Notes: a model not told the origin generated them from the letters alone. A stretch of 64,000 nt of DNA from Bicyclus anynana (GCF_947172395.1 NC_069104.1:4429355-4493354); one strand, 5' to 3'. Shown: positions 1-10,707, counted from the first letter of the stretch. Translations and numbers: made by a program.

Positions 1-210
1 ATACTCATTATAGATACAAGTTTGTAATTACGAGTTTTTTCACATTAAAATAGATTTATAGAGAGTAAAACATTATACGTATTAAACGTCCAATTGCATT
101 GTAAATTTTATTTAAAAATAGGTCAGTAAAGCTCAAAAAGCTCTGAGCTTTAATTTCATAGAAATTTTCAGTAAAAATTCTCAACCCGGAGTTGAGTAAT
201 TTGCTGTTAT

Positions 211-420
211 CTTTACTAATATTCTAAAGCTGAAGAGTTTGTTTGTTTGATTGATTAATTGATTGATTGAACGCGCTAATCTCAGGAACTACTGGTCCGA
301 TTTGAAATATTCTTTCAGTGTTAGATAGCCCATTTATCGAGGAAGGCTATAGGCTATATATTATCCCCATATTCCTACGGGAACGGGAACCACGCGGATG
401 AAACCGCGCGGCGTCAGCCA
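211..420 (+). mobile_element. Helitron-like element, family Heli-1
   Basis: Non-autonomous element of a family seen many times here. It runs from a TACTAATATT-like head through GAAGAGTTTGTTTG and GGTCCGATTTGAAA to a GC-rich tail ending GCGTCAGCCAGT. Better copies begin TC and end CTAG between A and T, the Helitron signature. This copy has a worn head and tail (CCAG instead of CTAG) and no coding capacity. Confidence 0.7.
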
Positions 421-560
421 GTACCCTCATGAATCGTAGAGCAAGATCAGTCACAATCATTAACATCTGATAGTGAAGACCGTCAACCCGAACAAGAGCA
501 GCGTCGTGGGTCTAAGTTCCATATCGTAATTAAATTAGATATAATAAAATTAAATAAGAT

Positions 561-600
561 ATTGTTACCAAAAGTGCTTGTAAACTAAGCTTATTGAATT
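561..600 (+). repeat. LINE 3'-UTR scrap
   Basis: About 40 bases matching the AAAAGTGCTTGTA...GAGCCTACTTGAA segment found at 19305-19527. It is probably the decayed 3' end of the same non-LTR retrotransposon family. Short and diverged. Confidence 0.35.
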
Positions 601-722
601 TACTAACTTTGCTTTGACTTTTATCCCCTCTCCTATAAAAGGGAATGCCTGTATCTGTAGTAAGCCGTTAAAAAAGTGATAATGATGAAATCTATAGTAC
701 CTACGGAACCCTAAAAAATATC

Positions 723-973
723 TTTTTTTGTATTCTTTACAAGTCAGCCCCTGATACAATCTCACCTGATGGTATTCTACATCGCATCGTACCGGAACGG
801 TAAATCTCTTGGCGGTACGTCTTTGCCGGTAGGGTGGTAACTAGCCATGGCCGAAGCCTCCCAGTTAGACCTGGACCAATTAAGAAAACCTCAATTGGCC
901 CAGCCGGGGATCGAACCCAGGACCTCCATCTTGTAAATCCACCGCGCTTACCACTGCGCCACGGAGGTCGTCA
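723..973 (-). mobile_element. tRNA-derived SINE, family SINE-A (internally deleted)
   Basis: Read on the minus strand: a tRNA-like head with A-box-like TGGCGCAGTGGTA and B-box GGTTCGATCCC, then CCTGGTCCAGGTCT-type body, GACAAAGACGTACCGCC, and a T-rich 5' edge equal to the poly(A) end. About 80 bases of body (CCATCTTAGATTGCATCATC region) are missing compared with the full copy at 52098-52425. The Pol III boxes indicate a tRNA-derived SINE moved by a partner LINE. Confidence 0.85.
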
Positions 974-1026
974 AAAATCTGCACTTATCTGTACCACTTC
1001 ATCCAAAATTCAAACAAATTCACAAA

Positions 1027-1212
1027 CGCCTCACTAGCTCAACGGTAAGAGCGGTTGGACTCATCACCGAGGGGTGGTGGTTCGATCCTCACCCCGTTGG
1101 TCTATTGTCATACCCACTCCTAATACAGTTTTTCCCGACTAGTTGGAGGGTAATGAGAATATTGGTCATATTTAAAAAAGATATGGTAAATATTATTTAA
1201 AAAAAAAAAAAC
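1027..1212 (+). mobile_element. tRNA-derived SINE, family SINE-D
   Basis: The head GCTCAACGGTAAGAGCGG (A-box-like) is followed by GGTTCGATCC (B box) in a tRNA-like fold, then a short body with CCCACTCCTAATACAG, and ends in a long A run. A second copy lies at 9938-10110. Not a functional tRNA gene: the body and poly(A) follow the tRNA-like part directly and copies recur. Confidence 0.8.
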
Positions 1213-1585
1213 TATAACATTTACACATACAGTAAACCATACATATAAAACACATGTGCATCTAACGGTGTTCGCACAAGGTGCCTTCAGTGAGTTTCCG
1301 TAAAAATGCGTTCCCACACTCGATCCAAACCTTTCTCATACTTGTCACCGACAAAATCAACCACCTTGCAACCCTTAAAAACACCCTTTACCTGTGGTCC
1401 AAACGACACATGTAAGAAACAGTTCATAACTGTGCATGCAAGATGTAAGCCAATTCGCAATGTAAGAGATTCCGTACAGCTATTGGCAATGGTTCGCAAA
1501 AGGCTGACGATAAGGGTAGGCATGAAATTTTCGCTAACGAACTGTCCGTGATTTTACCCGCGTAGTTCGTGGAGTGGTAATAGCT

Positions 1586-1650
1586 TAGCCTATGACACTC
1601 ACAAATAATGTGGCCTTAACTAAAATAGATTAAAGAAATCGGTTCAGTGA
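1586..1650 (-). mobile_element. Helitron-like fragment
   Basis: A short stretch with GACACTCACAAATAATGTGG and AAATCGGTTCAGT, also present in the longer minus-strand element at 34543-34665. Both ends are lost. Confidence 0.35.
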
Positions 1651-1902
1651 TACCAGCCTCCAAACTCACTAAATATCAAACCTCTAGTGTTTTTCAGATA
1701 GCGTGGGTACTGTGACAGTCGCCTGTATTATGTTCATAATACGTACTATTATCGTGAATCGCGGCAAACATTCAATAGTGAAACTGTCACCCGCACTATC
1801 CTACGTGAAACGAACTGTAATATGGATTAAAGCTGAAACATCTGAATAAAGTCATTAGTCGGTGTTAAACGGTTATCGTCGAAGAGAGAGAGATGTAGTC
1901 TC

Positions 1903-1948
1903 TTATGAAGAAACAGTAATTCTCTCCAAAATTACTGTTTCTTCATAA
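1903..1948. repeat. Perfect 19-bp inverted repeat (hairpin)
   Basis: Arms TTATGAAGAAACAGTAATT and its exact reverse complement are separated by the 8-base loop CTCTCCAA. It abuts an arm of the foldback family at 17849-18597, so it may be the centre of a MITE rather than an independent element. Confidence 0.8.
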
Positions 1949-2250
1949 CTAGGCAACCTATTTGCAATATGAATCTGAATATCATACTAATATTATGAAC
2001 GCGAAAGTTTGTAAGGATGTCTGTATGGATGTTTGTTACTCTTTAACGCCGCTACTACTGAACCTATTTAGCTGAAATTTGAAACGAAGATATATAATAT
2101 AATACCCTGGACTAAAACGTAGGCTGCTTTCATCCCGGAAAATTGTAAAAAACTGAATTCCACGCGAACGAAGTCGCAGGCGTCTGTTAGTTGTCTATGA
2201 TTTTTTTCTTATCTATAAGAAACAACAGATGAGGGTATATACATATTTCT
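1949..2250. mobile_element. Foldback-family arm interrupted by a Helitron
   Basis: ACTAGGCAACCTATTTGCAA at the left and CAGATGAGGGTATATACATA at the right match the outer arm of the foldback element at 17849-18597. Between them lies a plus-strand Helitron-like element of about 220 bp ending GTCGCAGGCGTCTGTTAGT near 2199. Confidence 0.45.
1976..2199 (+). mobile_element. Helitron-like element, family Heli-2
   Basis: The head is CATACTAATATTATGAA and the tail GAAGTCGCAGGCGTC then TGTTAGT. The tail can pair into the GC-rich hairpin that other copies carry just before CTAG. No open frame. CTAG has decayed to TTAG. Confidence 0.6.
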
Positions 2251-2251
2251 A

Positions 2252-2610
2252 ACTAGCGGACGCCTGCGACTTCATCCGCGTGGAAATCAAAGTAAACTTT
2301 CAAGCCCTCTTTCACCACTTTAGAGTATGAATTTTAAAAATTTTTGAATTCCATTGTATTTCGTATTTTTTTTATGATTTATGAACAAATTTTTAAAATT
2401 GTAACTCTAAAAATGAAGGACTTTCTATACAAACTTGCAACCCCTATTTCACCCCCTTCTTATTTTATTTTCGCAATAAAAAGTATCCTATAACCTTCTA
2501 CGTATTACGGTCTTAAACCGTGCCAAGTCTCATTTGAATTCATTCAGTAGTTAGTCCGAATAAAAAAAAACACGGATAGACAGACAAAAAAAAAATATTT
2601 TTAGCTTATA
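2252..2610 (-). mobile_element. Helitron-like element, family Heli-2, opposite orientation
   Basis: Begins on the plus strand with ACTAGCGGACGCCTGCGAC, the reverse complement of the Helitron tail hairpin plus CTAGT, about 50 bp beyond the tail of the preceding element. The two therefore lie tail to tail. The head end, near a poly(A)-like run at 2570-2600, is approximate. Confidence 0.6.
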
Positions 2611-3255
2611 TAACGCCCCCCAACAAAAATTTACAAAATATCTTTAATGTACAGAATGTACAAAATGTACAGAATTCGTATTATAACTATAGATTCTAGA
2701 TGGCGCTAGTAGTAACTCTATGCCACGGTAACTTTGGTGTTACAAATGGTATAAGTAAAAACTCAAATTGCGAATAAATGTATAGAATTCGACCTGTTTC
2801 ATTATAAGTATAGATAGATAAGATATAGATATAGATAGATAGTTAAAGATTCCGGATAGCGGATAGTAGACAAAGTCTTCAGTAAAGGTAATAAAACTAT
2901 CACTTCATCACATACCTATTGGTTCGGCCGTAACTTTATCGCTAACATATTGTAACAGGTAGATAACTGTTACGTAACCGTAAGGTAACATCACAGCAGA
3001 TGCCGCCAACCTGTTTCATCTTACTTACGATTCGCCATATGTTCCTTTCAAAGTTTGATTCGGAAAGGTTTTATATACCTGACTATACCAGGTGTGACAT
3101 TATTCTAAATGTTATTTAGTTTGTATTTGAATTTTCTTTGAAAATTTTCCTTTCTCAAGTAGGCAGTGATGGCCAAATGGCTGTGAATTGCTCAACATAA
3201 TAATAAAAAAGAAAATTGAAGAAAAGATTAGAGACAAATGGTGTTTTTTGTGTAG
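2611..3255. other. AT-rich stretch without recognisable gene
   Basis: Contains a GATA-rich simple-sequence patch around 2813-2842 and no long open frame. Nothing else is recognised. Confidence 0.5.
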
Positions 3256-3259
3256 GTAG

Positions 3260-3469
3260 CAGTCTTTCTACTTGGTCGCTATAGCAGCTAAATATAATTT
3301 AGTTATGATTTTAAAAGATGCTGTGTCAGCATTTCTTCAAGGAGATATTGATGAAGAAATATACATGGTACAACCTCTGTATGAGAAAGATACAGGTGTT
3401 TTTTTAAATGATTTAAATGATGATGAAAATGATACACTCACCAACATTTTATTACAACAACATTATTAG
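3260..3469 (+). pseudogene. Ty1/copia reverse-transcriptase fragment
   Basis: An open stretch of about 70 codons, beginning just after an in-frame stop, reads LVAIAAKYNL...KDAVSAFLQGDIDEEIYM.QP. This is the start of the copia-type reverse-transcriptase fold, where the first catalytic Asp lies in D-A-V-S-A-F-L-Q-G. The match stops at about codon 45 and is followed by an acidic N/D-rich tail (LNDDENDTL) that does not belong to copia RT. No ATG start, no YxDD motif and no neighbouring copia gag, integrase or RNase H are present, so this is a small dead fragment. Confidence 0.75.
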
Positions 3470-3661
3470 CAATCCATTTTCAGCTCACTGTTGAGCACGA
3501 CTCTCTTCTCAGAATGAGAGTAGAGAATTAAGAAAATTCTTAATTCCATTTCGTAATATCCTTATATGATATAACTGATAGTTGGAGGCGCATGTGAAAC
3601 CGGATTCAAACCTACATCCACCGATTCGAAGGCAGAGGTCATATCCACTGGGCTATCACGT
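3470..3661 (-). mobile_element. tRNA-derived SINE, family SINE-B (internally deleted)
   Basis: On the minus strand the head is GTGATAGCCCAGTGGATATG (A box) with a B-box region, and the far end carries the CTCATTCTGAGAAGAG motif of the SINE-B tail. The middle is heavily shortened compared with 8401-8718. Confidence 0.75.
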
Positions 3662-3984
3662 TTACCAAAGGTATTTTATGCGAATCGGCCCACGGTCCTT
3701 AGCCTTGGAGTAAGATTATGTGTATCAAGTTAGGCTGCATTCTTTATAAAAATATGTAACCTCGTTTTGCTGAAAAATATACCAGTTTCGATTATTTGAT
3801 CACACTTGAGGTCGATAAATATGCTCTTTGTACACATTGCATAGTGTTTTTATTCGCATTTTTTATTTCTGTGTTTAATGCCCTACAATTTATTTGTTCA
3901 GCTGATCATAAAGTCCAAGGTTCGAGTCAGTCAATAAAAAAGCGCAAAACGAGTTGAACACGTGTGAATAGCGTAATGTAAGTC

Positions 3985-4103
3985 TTAATTTCAGAAAATT
4001 ACTGAACGATTTGAAAAATTCTTTCACTGTTTGGAAGCTACACTATCCTCGAGTGATATAGGCTATATTTTATTCCCTTATTCTTGAAACTACGCGAGTA
4101 ATT
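3985..4103 (+). mobile_element. Helitron-like fragment
   Basis: TTTGAAAAATTCTTTCACTG, ATAGGCTATATTTTATTCCC and ACTACGCGAG match the Heli-1 body. Both ends are degraded. Confidence 0.5.
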
Positions 4104-4213
4104 TCAGCCGATAGATGTCCTCTGCTGGATGTAGGCCTCTTGCATGGACCTCCAAGCACAACGATCTCGAGCCGCCAGCATCCAGCGGCTCCCTACAACC
4201 CGCTTGATATCCT
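4104..4213 (-). mobile_element. RTE-type LINE 3' end
   Basis: The reverse strand matches the terminal segment of a LINE family recurring in this window (best coding copy at 21382-21510). It joins directly to the SINE-B copy that follows. Confidence 0.6.
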
Positions 4214-4467
4214 CGGATTAGGCCAATAGTCCACCACGCTGGCCCAATGCGGATTGGCAACTTCACACACGCAGAGAATTAAGAAAATTCTCTGGTATAC
4301 AGGTTTCCTCATGATATTTTTCCTTCAGCGTCTGAGACACGTGATGTTTAATTTCTTAAAATGCACACAACTGAAAAGTTGGAGGTGCATGCCCCGGACC
4401 AGATTTGAATCCACGCCCTCCGGTATCGGAGGCAGAGGTCATATCCACTGGGCTATCAAGGCTCTCA
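4213..4467 (-). mobile_element. tRNA-derived SINE, family SINE-B
   Basis: On the minus strand: tRNA-like head with TAGCCCAGTGGATATGACC, a degraded B box, GCATGCACCTCCAACTTTTC, the CACGTGTCTCA segment, GAGAATTTTCTTAATTCTCT and GCCAGCGTGGTGGACTATTG. Truncated within the 3' tail, where a LINE fragment abuts it. Confidence 0.85.
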
Positions 4468-4808
4468 TAATATGCTTAATAGATAGTAAATAATAATAAA
4501 AATAACAGAAATTTTCTACGTGTCAGTTAAAAATTACGGTTACATATCTAAATGAGCCATCACCCCATGTTAGTTACCCCAAGTTATCTTAATGGGTTAT
4601 TAAATTAACTGGTGGCTTTCGTGGTCAAAATTCGACTTATTAATCTATATGTATGTATATGAAAATCAAACTATTTCACCAACAGAAATCATTTTCCATA
4701 AAATATAAAAAAAAAACAATTAATAAATACATTTGGTTTTATTATTAACTTAAGGTTTGGTTACACTTTTTTTTCTGATTGTGTAAGTTCCGTAGGCTCC
4801 TAATTTTT
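4467..4808. other. AT-rich stretch, nothing recognised
   Basis: No open frame or repeat family is recognised. Confidence 0.4.
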
Positions 4809-4809
4809 T

Positions 4810-5072
4810 ACGGCCTCCGTTGCGCAGTGGTATGCGCGGTGGATTTACAAGACAGAGGTCCTGGATACGATCCCCGGCTGGGCTAGTTACCACCCTACCG
4901 GCAAAGACGTTTATGCTTCCGGTACGATGCCGTGTAGAAACCGAAAGGAGTGTGGATTTTCATCCTCCTCCTTACAAGTTAGCCCGCTTCCATCTTAGAT
5001 TGCATCATTATTTACCATCAGGTGAGACTGTAGTCAAGGACTAACTTGTAAAGAATTAAAAAAAATAAAAAA
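4810..5072 (+). mobile_element. tRNA-derived SINE, family SINE-A (internally deleted)
   Basis: Head GGCCTCCGTTGCGCAGTGGT, a B-box region (GATACGATCCC, one base off), body, then GTCAAGGACTAACTTGTAAA and an A-rich tail. About 55 bases after GGCTGGGC are deleted. Confidence 0.85.
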
Positions 5073-5300
5073 TGGTACCTCAGCGGCGTCACCGAGGGGT
5101 TTGGCGAGCGCAGAAGCATCGCCTGATGGGGCCCGAAGACAGAAGCAGAGTAGATGGGCGTCTCCTCTGAGACTCGGACCTCGGCTTAGAGGATAGCTTG
5201 TGAAGGGTGTTTTGGCCCGAGTGTATCAGTCCGGGCGCCCTGTGATCGTGAGTAAAAAAGCCCACTTCCTGGTTTACACTTGACCACGATTTCAAGTAAG
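5071..5300 (+). repeat. Unnamed interspersed repeat R-5K, copy 1
   Basis: Shares CACCGAGGGGTTTGG, GAAGCATCGCCTGATG and GAGACTCGGACCTCGGCTTA with the copy at 45415-45745. It lies directly after a SINE-A poly(A) tail. It is probably the 3' part of a LINE; no open frame is kept. Confidence 0.6.
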
Positions 5301-6477
5301 AATACCGAGAGTTTGTTGAAGGTTTCTTCTCCTTAGTTACCACAAAGCATCTGGACAAGCACATTCCTACTTAGAGCTACCAACCTCACATAATAATCTG
5401 TGAAAATAAGTTAAGAAGGCAAAACTAAGGAATTAAGCCCGCAGAAGGGTAGTGGGGCGGGGAGGTTCAAGAATTTAGGGTTCAGTCAATCTACACCTTT
5501 CCATCGGCAGGTGATATCTGCTCATCTTTTTTTTCGTTTTTTAATTAAAACCATCAAGGCGCGGTGTCGCGATGCAATCGGTTGACAGTATTACACGTCC
5601 GACTAAAGAATGTGCGTCTGCGACTTGCATGAATTTTTGACAAAACAAAAAATTTTTTTCGACTAAAAAAAAAATTGTTTTACGGATTTTCTTGTAAGTA
5701 CACAAATAATTTGTAATTATTTTTGTACTTACAAGAATTTTTCAAATTCGATAATACACATTCGTTTTTTCTACATTCATTATTCGAGTATTCGTTTTGG
5801 TACCTACATAAACATCTTGTGGCATGCAGAATGCATTAAAGTCTCTACTTTTGGTATGTAATAATAATAATAATAATTAGTCTATTAAACAGTAGACGTC
5901 GAAAACGCTCACACTAGTTCGTGGAACGTATCCAAATAGTTCGCTGCAAGCTTATCGAGGTCCGATGACATAAAAGTGTCGTAGTGTATTCGACCTATTA
6001 TAACCCGGACGGTTTACGAGCGCCCAGCTCTGCTCGTTAGCATATGCGAACTGGGCACGTGTCATTTGACCGGGTTTTTTGTTTTTTTTTTTAATTAACC
6101 AACTTAATTCCACAGCATCTGGTCTGTAGCATGCCTCTGAGACATTTGGCGTGCGGTCGAGACAGAGGGTCGACGGCCACATTCGACCTAGAAATTTTCC
6201 ATCGTGTAATTGCATCGTTCTGCAGACAAGTGTGTGTGTTAGCTATATGGCTTGTTGTTTTACGAGGTCAAGTTACTAAATGAAAAAGTTTTCCTTGTAA
6301 AAGTGTTGCCATAACCAAAAAATTTCAAATAAACTTTACCTGTCAATATTATTGCTCCAACCAAACTTAAATGTCTTTTGTAGGTATATAGAACATTACG
6401 GATCTCGATGATACGACAAAAAAAAATATATATATATATAAAATCAGCATACTTTCATTTAGAGTAATTGAAAGAAA
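5300..6477. other. Non-coding stretch with one hairpin
   Basis: Apart from the hairpin at 5689-5737 and an (AT)n patch at 6427-6441, no repeat family or gene is recognised. An 87-codon reverse frame at 5952-6215 has no recognisable domain. Confidence 0.4.
5689..5737. repeat. Inverted repeat (hairpin)
   Basis: Arms TTCTTGTAAGTACA and TGTACTTACAAGAA continue with AAATAAT/ATTATTT around a five-base centre. One unpaired base interrupts the arms. Confidence 0.75.
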
Positions 6478-6808
6478 TCATCATCATCATCATCATCATT
6501 ATTCATTACCATTATCAGTCGATGGACGTCAATGTCGATGGATGGAGTTCAATGCTGGACAGGGGTCTCTTGTACAGACTTCTAAACATCCAATGGCTCC
6601 ATACAACCGAATTTCTGTCGGTCCATCTAGTGAAAGGTCAAACAACACTGCGCTTTCGGGTGCAAGGTCGCCATTCCAGCACCTTGGGACCCCAACATCC
6701 ATCGGCTCTACGAACTATGTGCCCCGTCCATTACCACTTCAGCTTCGCGAATGGCTGAGCTTTATCAGTGACTTTAATCCTTCTCCGGATTTCCTTGTTT
6801 CTGATTGA
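6478..6808 (-). mobile_element. RTE-type LINE 3' end with (ATG)n tail
   Basis: On the minus strand this is the LINE family with terminal peptide ...WKSLQ.AYVQQWTS, here decayed. The (TCA)n run at 6478-6500 is the reverse complement of its (ATG)n-like tail. The GGTCGCCATTCCAGCACCTT segment is shared with 35941-36330. Frames are broken. Confidence 0.7.
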
Positions 6809-6914
6809 TTAAAAAACATGGCTTATTATAAAATTTTAAGTCAAAGTTTGACCTATCAAAAGATTCTAGGTTCGATCCATAATTCCCCACCCTTTACACT
6901 AGTAAGGTTCTTTA

Positions 6915-7016
6915 TATATTTTTTTTATAAAGAATACTTCCCAATATTCAAATATGACTAATATTTCCATTCCCCTCCAAGTAGTCAAGAAAAACTGAAT
7001 TAGGAGTGGGTACAAC
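6915..7016 (-). mobile_element. SINE-D tail fragment
   Basis: The reverse strand matches the SINE-D body CCCACTCCTAATTCAG and its A-rich end. The tRNA-like head is missing. Confidence 0.55.
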
Positions 7017-7113
7017 AATAGTCGTAGTCGACAAAAATTAATAAATAAATTAATAATTAACTTTTAGAACGACTGTTTCTTATTCGGAAAAAAATAAAAG
7101 ATAAAAGAAAAAA

Positions 7114-7312
7114 TCTATACTTAATATTATAAAGCTGAAGAGTTTGTTTGTTTGTTTGTTTGATTGAACGCGCTAATCTCAGGAACTACTGGTCCGATTT
7201 GAAAAATTCTTTCAGTGTTAGATAGCCCATTCATCGAGGAAGGCTATAGGCTATATATTATCCCAGTATTCTTACGGGAACTACGCGAGTGAAACCGCGC
7301 GGCGTCAGCTAG
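7114..7312 (+). mobile_element. Helitron-like element, family Heli-1, full length
   Basis: Inserted between A (7113) and T (7313), starting TCTATACTTAATATTATAAA and ending GCGGCGTCAGCTAG. These are TC and CTAG ends with A/T flanks as for Helitrons. A GC-rich element end (ACCGCGCGGCGT) lies just before CTAG. About 199 bp, no coding capacity, (GTTT)n patch near the head. Confidence 0.85.
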
Positions 7313-8261
7313 TAAAATATAAAATGTAAGTCACTTCCAAATACATGTTCCTTTTATTAAAAAAAAACATGATACAAAGAGTTTACAAGCAATTTACGAA
7401 TTACAGATATAGGCTATGTAGTTTATTAAGCCACTAAAAATAATATGAAATTCCTATTCCATGTGAATTGCGATACTTAACCTTATCACGCAAGGCGAAT
7501 AACTTCAAGTAAACATGTAAACTTACCAAAACAGTTGGCCAAAAATTCCTGGCACGCATACTTGGCGAATTTTTTACGTAGTTGTTACGTAGTTAATTAA
7601 CTTAAACAGTAACAAATTGGAGGCGATATCTCATATTTGTTTAATCGTTGGTAATCATTCAATTTTTGTTTCTATGATCATGTAATTTATCTATACGCTA
7701 CCGTTACTATAATTAGTAGAATTATGTGGATATTCATTCCATTTTGGCAATCCGTAGTTAACCAGGAACCCTTGTAAGTATGTCTGCAACTTAACTCAAA
7801 AGTCAAACTGTGGGTTTTGTTATACTATGGGTAAGATTAATTTCAACATGTATATTTGTAGAATAATTAATAAATAAAAAATATTAGAAAGGTGTAATTT
7901 ACCATTGTAATTTGCAGTGGGTATGAATTTTTGGGTATGGTTTTACTCGTTTATCCCATGATGTGGGATGTCATTAATTGTCTTTAAAAATATTGTAGGT
8001 GTATTATAACCACTCTTGTAAAATAGATCCATTTGTGAAATATTTATATATTTGAAAGTCCTAATTTTTGTAAACAAAATGTCCCTCCGTGGCTCCGTCT
8101 GCCAGCTAAATGGTTATGATGTATTTATGGATACTTGAAAAAAAACAAAAGTAGTATATAATGCAATTAAATTAAAGGAAAAACTATCACAGGCAGGGAT
8201 TATAATCAAAAGAGGTATAGTCGATCAGCCGAATACCGCAATTCTAAATCGGCATTGATGA
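7313..8261. other. AT-rich stretch, nothing recognised
   Basis: No gene or family is recognised. Confidence 0.4.
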
Positions 8262-8318
8262 TGTATAGCTACGGAACCCTACACTGCCGGTGGTCAAAAA
8301 CGCACTTGGCTGGTTTTT
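8262..8318 (+). repeat. Short interspersed repeat (CACTTGG..CCGGTT type)
   Basis: TACGGAACCCTACACTGC followed by ACGCACTTGGCTGG. A related piece lies at 32678-32733. The parent element is not identified. Confidence 0.45.
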
Positions 8319-8400
8319 GATATCAAACTAGTTGTTTATTGCGGCCTCTTCCGTGTAAATTCCATTTATGTAATATGTACAGGATAACGTAATTGTGTTA

Positions 8401-8718
8401 TCATCATCATTATCAACCCATATTCGGCTCACTGCTGAGCTCGAGTCTCCTCTCAGAATCAGAGGGGTTAGGCCAATAGTCCACCACGCTGGCCCAATGC
8501 GGATTGGCAGACTTCACACACGCAGAGAATTAAGAATTCTCTGGTATGCAGGATTCCTCACGATGTTTTTCCTTCACCGTATGTGACACGTGATATTTAA
8601 TTTCTTAAAATGCACACAACTTAAAAGTTGGAGGTACATGCCCCGCCCGGACCGGATTCAAAGCCACACCCTTCGGAATCGGAGGCAGAGGTCATATCCA
8701 CTGGGCTATCACGGCTAT
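8401..8718 (-). mobile_element. tRNA-derived SINE, family SINE-B, near full length
   Basis: Reference copy. On the minus strand: A box in GTGATAGCCCAGTGGATATG, degraded B box, a central region, a GAGAATT/AATTCTC small palindrome, CCTCTGATTCTGAGAGGAGA, and a 3' end CCGAATATGGGTTGATAATG followed by (ATG)n. The tail resembles the (ATG)n tail of the RTE-type LINE in this window, a possible mobilising partner. Confidence 0.9.
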
Positions 8719-8822
8719 TAATTGTGCTATACCAGACTATAATATAATTAAAATCTTTACGTCAGATTTCATCCAATTCCGTTCAATTATACAATTGTGA
8801 TTGAATTACAAACATCCTTTAT

Positions 8823-8927
8823 ATCATCATCATCATCATATCAGCCGATGGACGTCCACTGCAGGACATAGGCCTTTTGTAGGGACTTCCAAACATCACG
8901 ATACTGAGCCACCTGCATCCAGCGAAT
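8823..8927 (-). mobile_element. RTE-type LINE 3' end, truncated
   Basis: The minus strand carries the last ~35 codons and (ATG)n tail of the family; the 5' side is cut at about 8927. Confidence 0.75.
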
Positions 8928-9399
8928 ACTTTATATAGTAGTTGAATTTTCGCTAATTATACAATTTCCTGCACATTTTCCTTCATTTTGCGTTAAAGCG
9001 TTTTATATTTAAATTGTCATAAAATGAAAGAACTAAGAAATAAGTTCAATTGAAACAAACTGTAATCATTGAATTAAAGTAACAATTATATCCATTTTAA
9101 ACTAACATTTAAATCTAAATAAAAGCAATTTTTGTCTTCATATTGCACTTAAAGTTGCATTTAGATAGTGATTAATCGCATAATTTAGTGAATAAGACAA
9201 CTTTATGATACTCTATATATGACTAATAGAATTATAAAAGTTGTCATATAGATTAATAGACTGCGTAGCGACTTTTCGAATGTGAATATTATTCTTTTGT
9301 ATATTCAATGACAATTAACCCTTAATGACAGGCGTCCACTAATCCGCATCGTACGTATCGGACGTAAGGGTAATCCCTACAAGCTTTCTTTATTATTAT
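8928..9399. other. AT-rich stretch, nothing recognised
   Basis: Simple AT-rich DNA, no open frame. Confidence 0.4.
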
Positions 9400-9721
9400 T
9401 TTTTATTAGGTATTCTTTACTAGTTAGCCCTTGACTACAATCTCACGTAATATTGAGGATGCAATCTAAGATGGAAGCGGGCTAACTTGTCAGAAGGAGT
9501 ATAAAAATCCCTTTCGGTTTCTACGCGACATCGTACCGGAACGCTAAATCACTTGGCAGTACGTCTTTGTCGGTAGGTTCATTATCTAGACACGGCCGGA
9601 GCCTCTCACCAATCAGAGCTGGACCATTTAAGAAAATCTCAATCCGCCCAGCCAGGGATTGAACCCAGGACCTCCGTCTTGTAAATCCACCGCGCTTACC
9701 ACTGCGCCATGGAAGCCGTCA
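9400..9721 (-). mobile_element. tRNA-derived SINE, family SINE-A, near full length
   Basis: On the minus strand: head GCGCAGTGGTAAGCGCGG, B box GGTTCAATCCC, GTCCAGCTCTGATTGGTGAG body, and ACTAGTAAAGAATACC followed by A/T-rich tail. Confidence 0.9.
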
Positions 9722-9757
9722 AAACCCAAAGAACTTTACCTCTTTATGATATTAATA

Positions 9758-9935
9758 ACTAGCGGACGCCCGCGACTTCGTCCGCGTGGATTTCAGCTTT
9801 TCACAAATCCCGCGGGAACCATGGATGTTATTATACATATAAACCTTCCTCTTGAATCACTCTATCAATTAAAAAAACCGCGTCAAAATCCGTTGCGTAG
9901 TTTTAAAGATTTAAGCATACATAGGAACAGATCAA
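9758..9935 (-). mobile_element. Helitron-like element, family Heli-2
   Basis: The plus strand starts ACTAGCGGACGCCCGCGACT, the reverse complement of the tail hairpin and CTAGT. The head side is decayed where the following SINE-D begins. Confidence 0.75.
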
Positions 9936-9937
9936 AA

Positions 9938-10110
9938 GCCTCAATAGCTCAACGGTAAGAGCGGACTCATCACCGAGGGGTGGTGGTTCGATCCCCGACC
10001 CGTTGGTCTATTGTCGTACCCACTCCTAATACAGTCTTTAGATGGAGGGGACTGAGAATATAGGTCATATTATAAAAAAAAATATGGCAAATATTCTTTT
10101 TTTTTTTTTA
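9938..10110 (+). mobile_element. tRNA-derived SINE, family SINE-D
   Basis: Same head and body as 1027-1212, with B box GGTTCGATCCC and CCCACTCCTAATACAG. Its A/T-rich end is AATATGGCAAATATTC then a T run. Confidence 0.8.
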
Positions 10111-10484
10111 AAAAAAAGGATAAAGCGACTTTGTTTTAAACTATGTAGTGTAGATAATGTAGGCTACCAATACTACCTAAAAATCTTTAAAAGAAACATT
10201 TGTAACACAAAAAACCCGCCTAAAGCCATAGGTAAGTGTCTGCAAACGCCAGGTATGTACCAGATGTTAGAACGTTATAAATCTCCGGCCTATTGTCTGC
10301 CATTTTGTTTTTTAACAATTACTGGACACATGGGCCCGGCCGGCGCAAGGATTGATCCATAATCGACAGATGGTGGTCCCTTATGGTACCTTCTTAACAC
10401 TTTTTTGGTTACTTAGCATACGGTGGACTCGATTCTAGAAATTGTTTTCAGAATCCTAATATAATTCACATGAGCTTTCTATTC

Positions 10485-10707
10485 TTTTTTTTTATTCTTT
10501 CCAAGTTAGCCATTGACTTGTAAGTGATGATGCGATCTAAGATGGAAGCGGGCTAACTTGTTAGGAGGAGGATGAAAATCCACACCTCTTTCGGTTTCTA
10601 CTCACGGCACGTCTTTGCCGGTAAGGTGGTAACTTGCTACGCCCGAAGCCTCCCAGCAGCCAGACTTGGACCAATTAAGAAAATCTCAATCGGCCCAGCC
10701 GGGAATC
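10485..10707 (-). mobile_element. SINE-A, 3' part, split by a nested insertion
   Basis: Poly(A)-side and body of a minus-strand SINE-A up to GGCCCAGCCGGGAATC. The remaining head resumes at 11172 after a 464-bp insertion. Confidence 0.85.

Noticed and set aside
1287..1551. Opposed 78- and 81-codon frames
   Set aside because: No recognised domain, no splice context and mutual overlap; not supportable as an exon.
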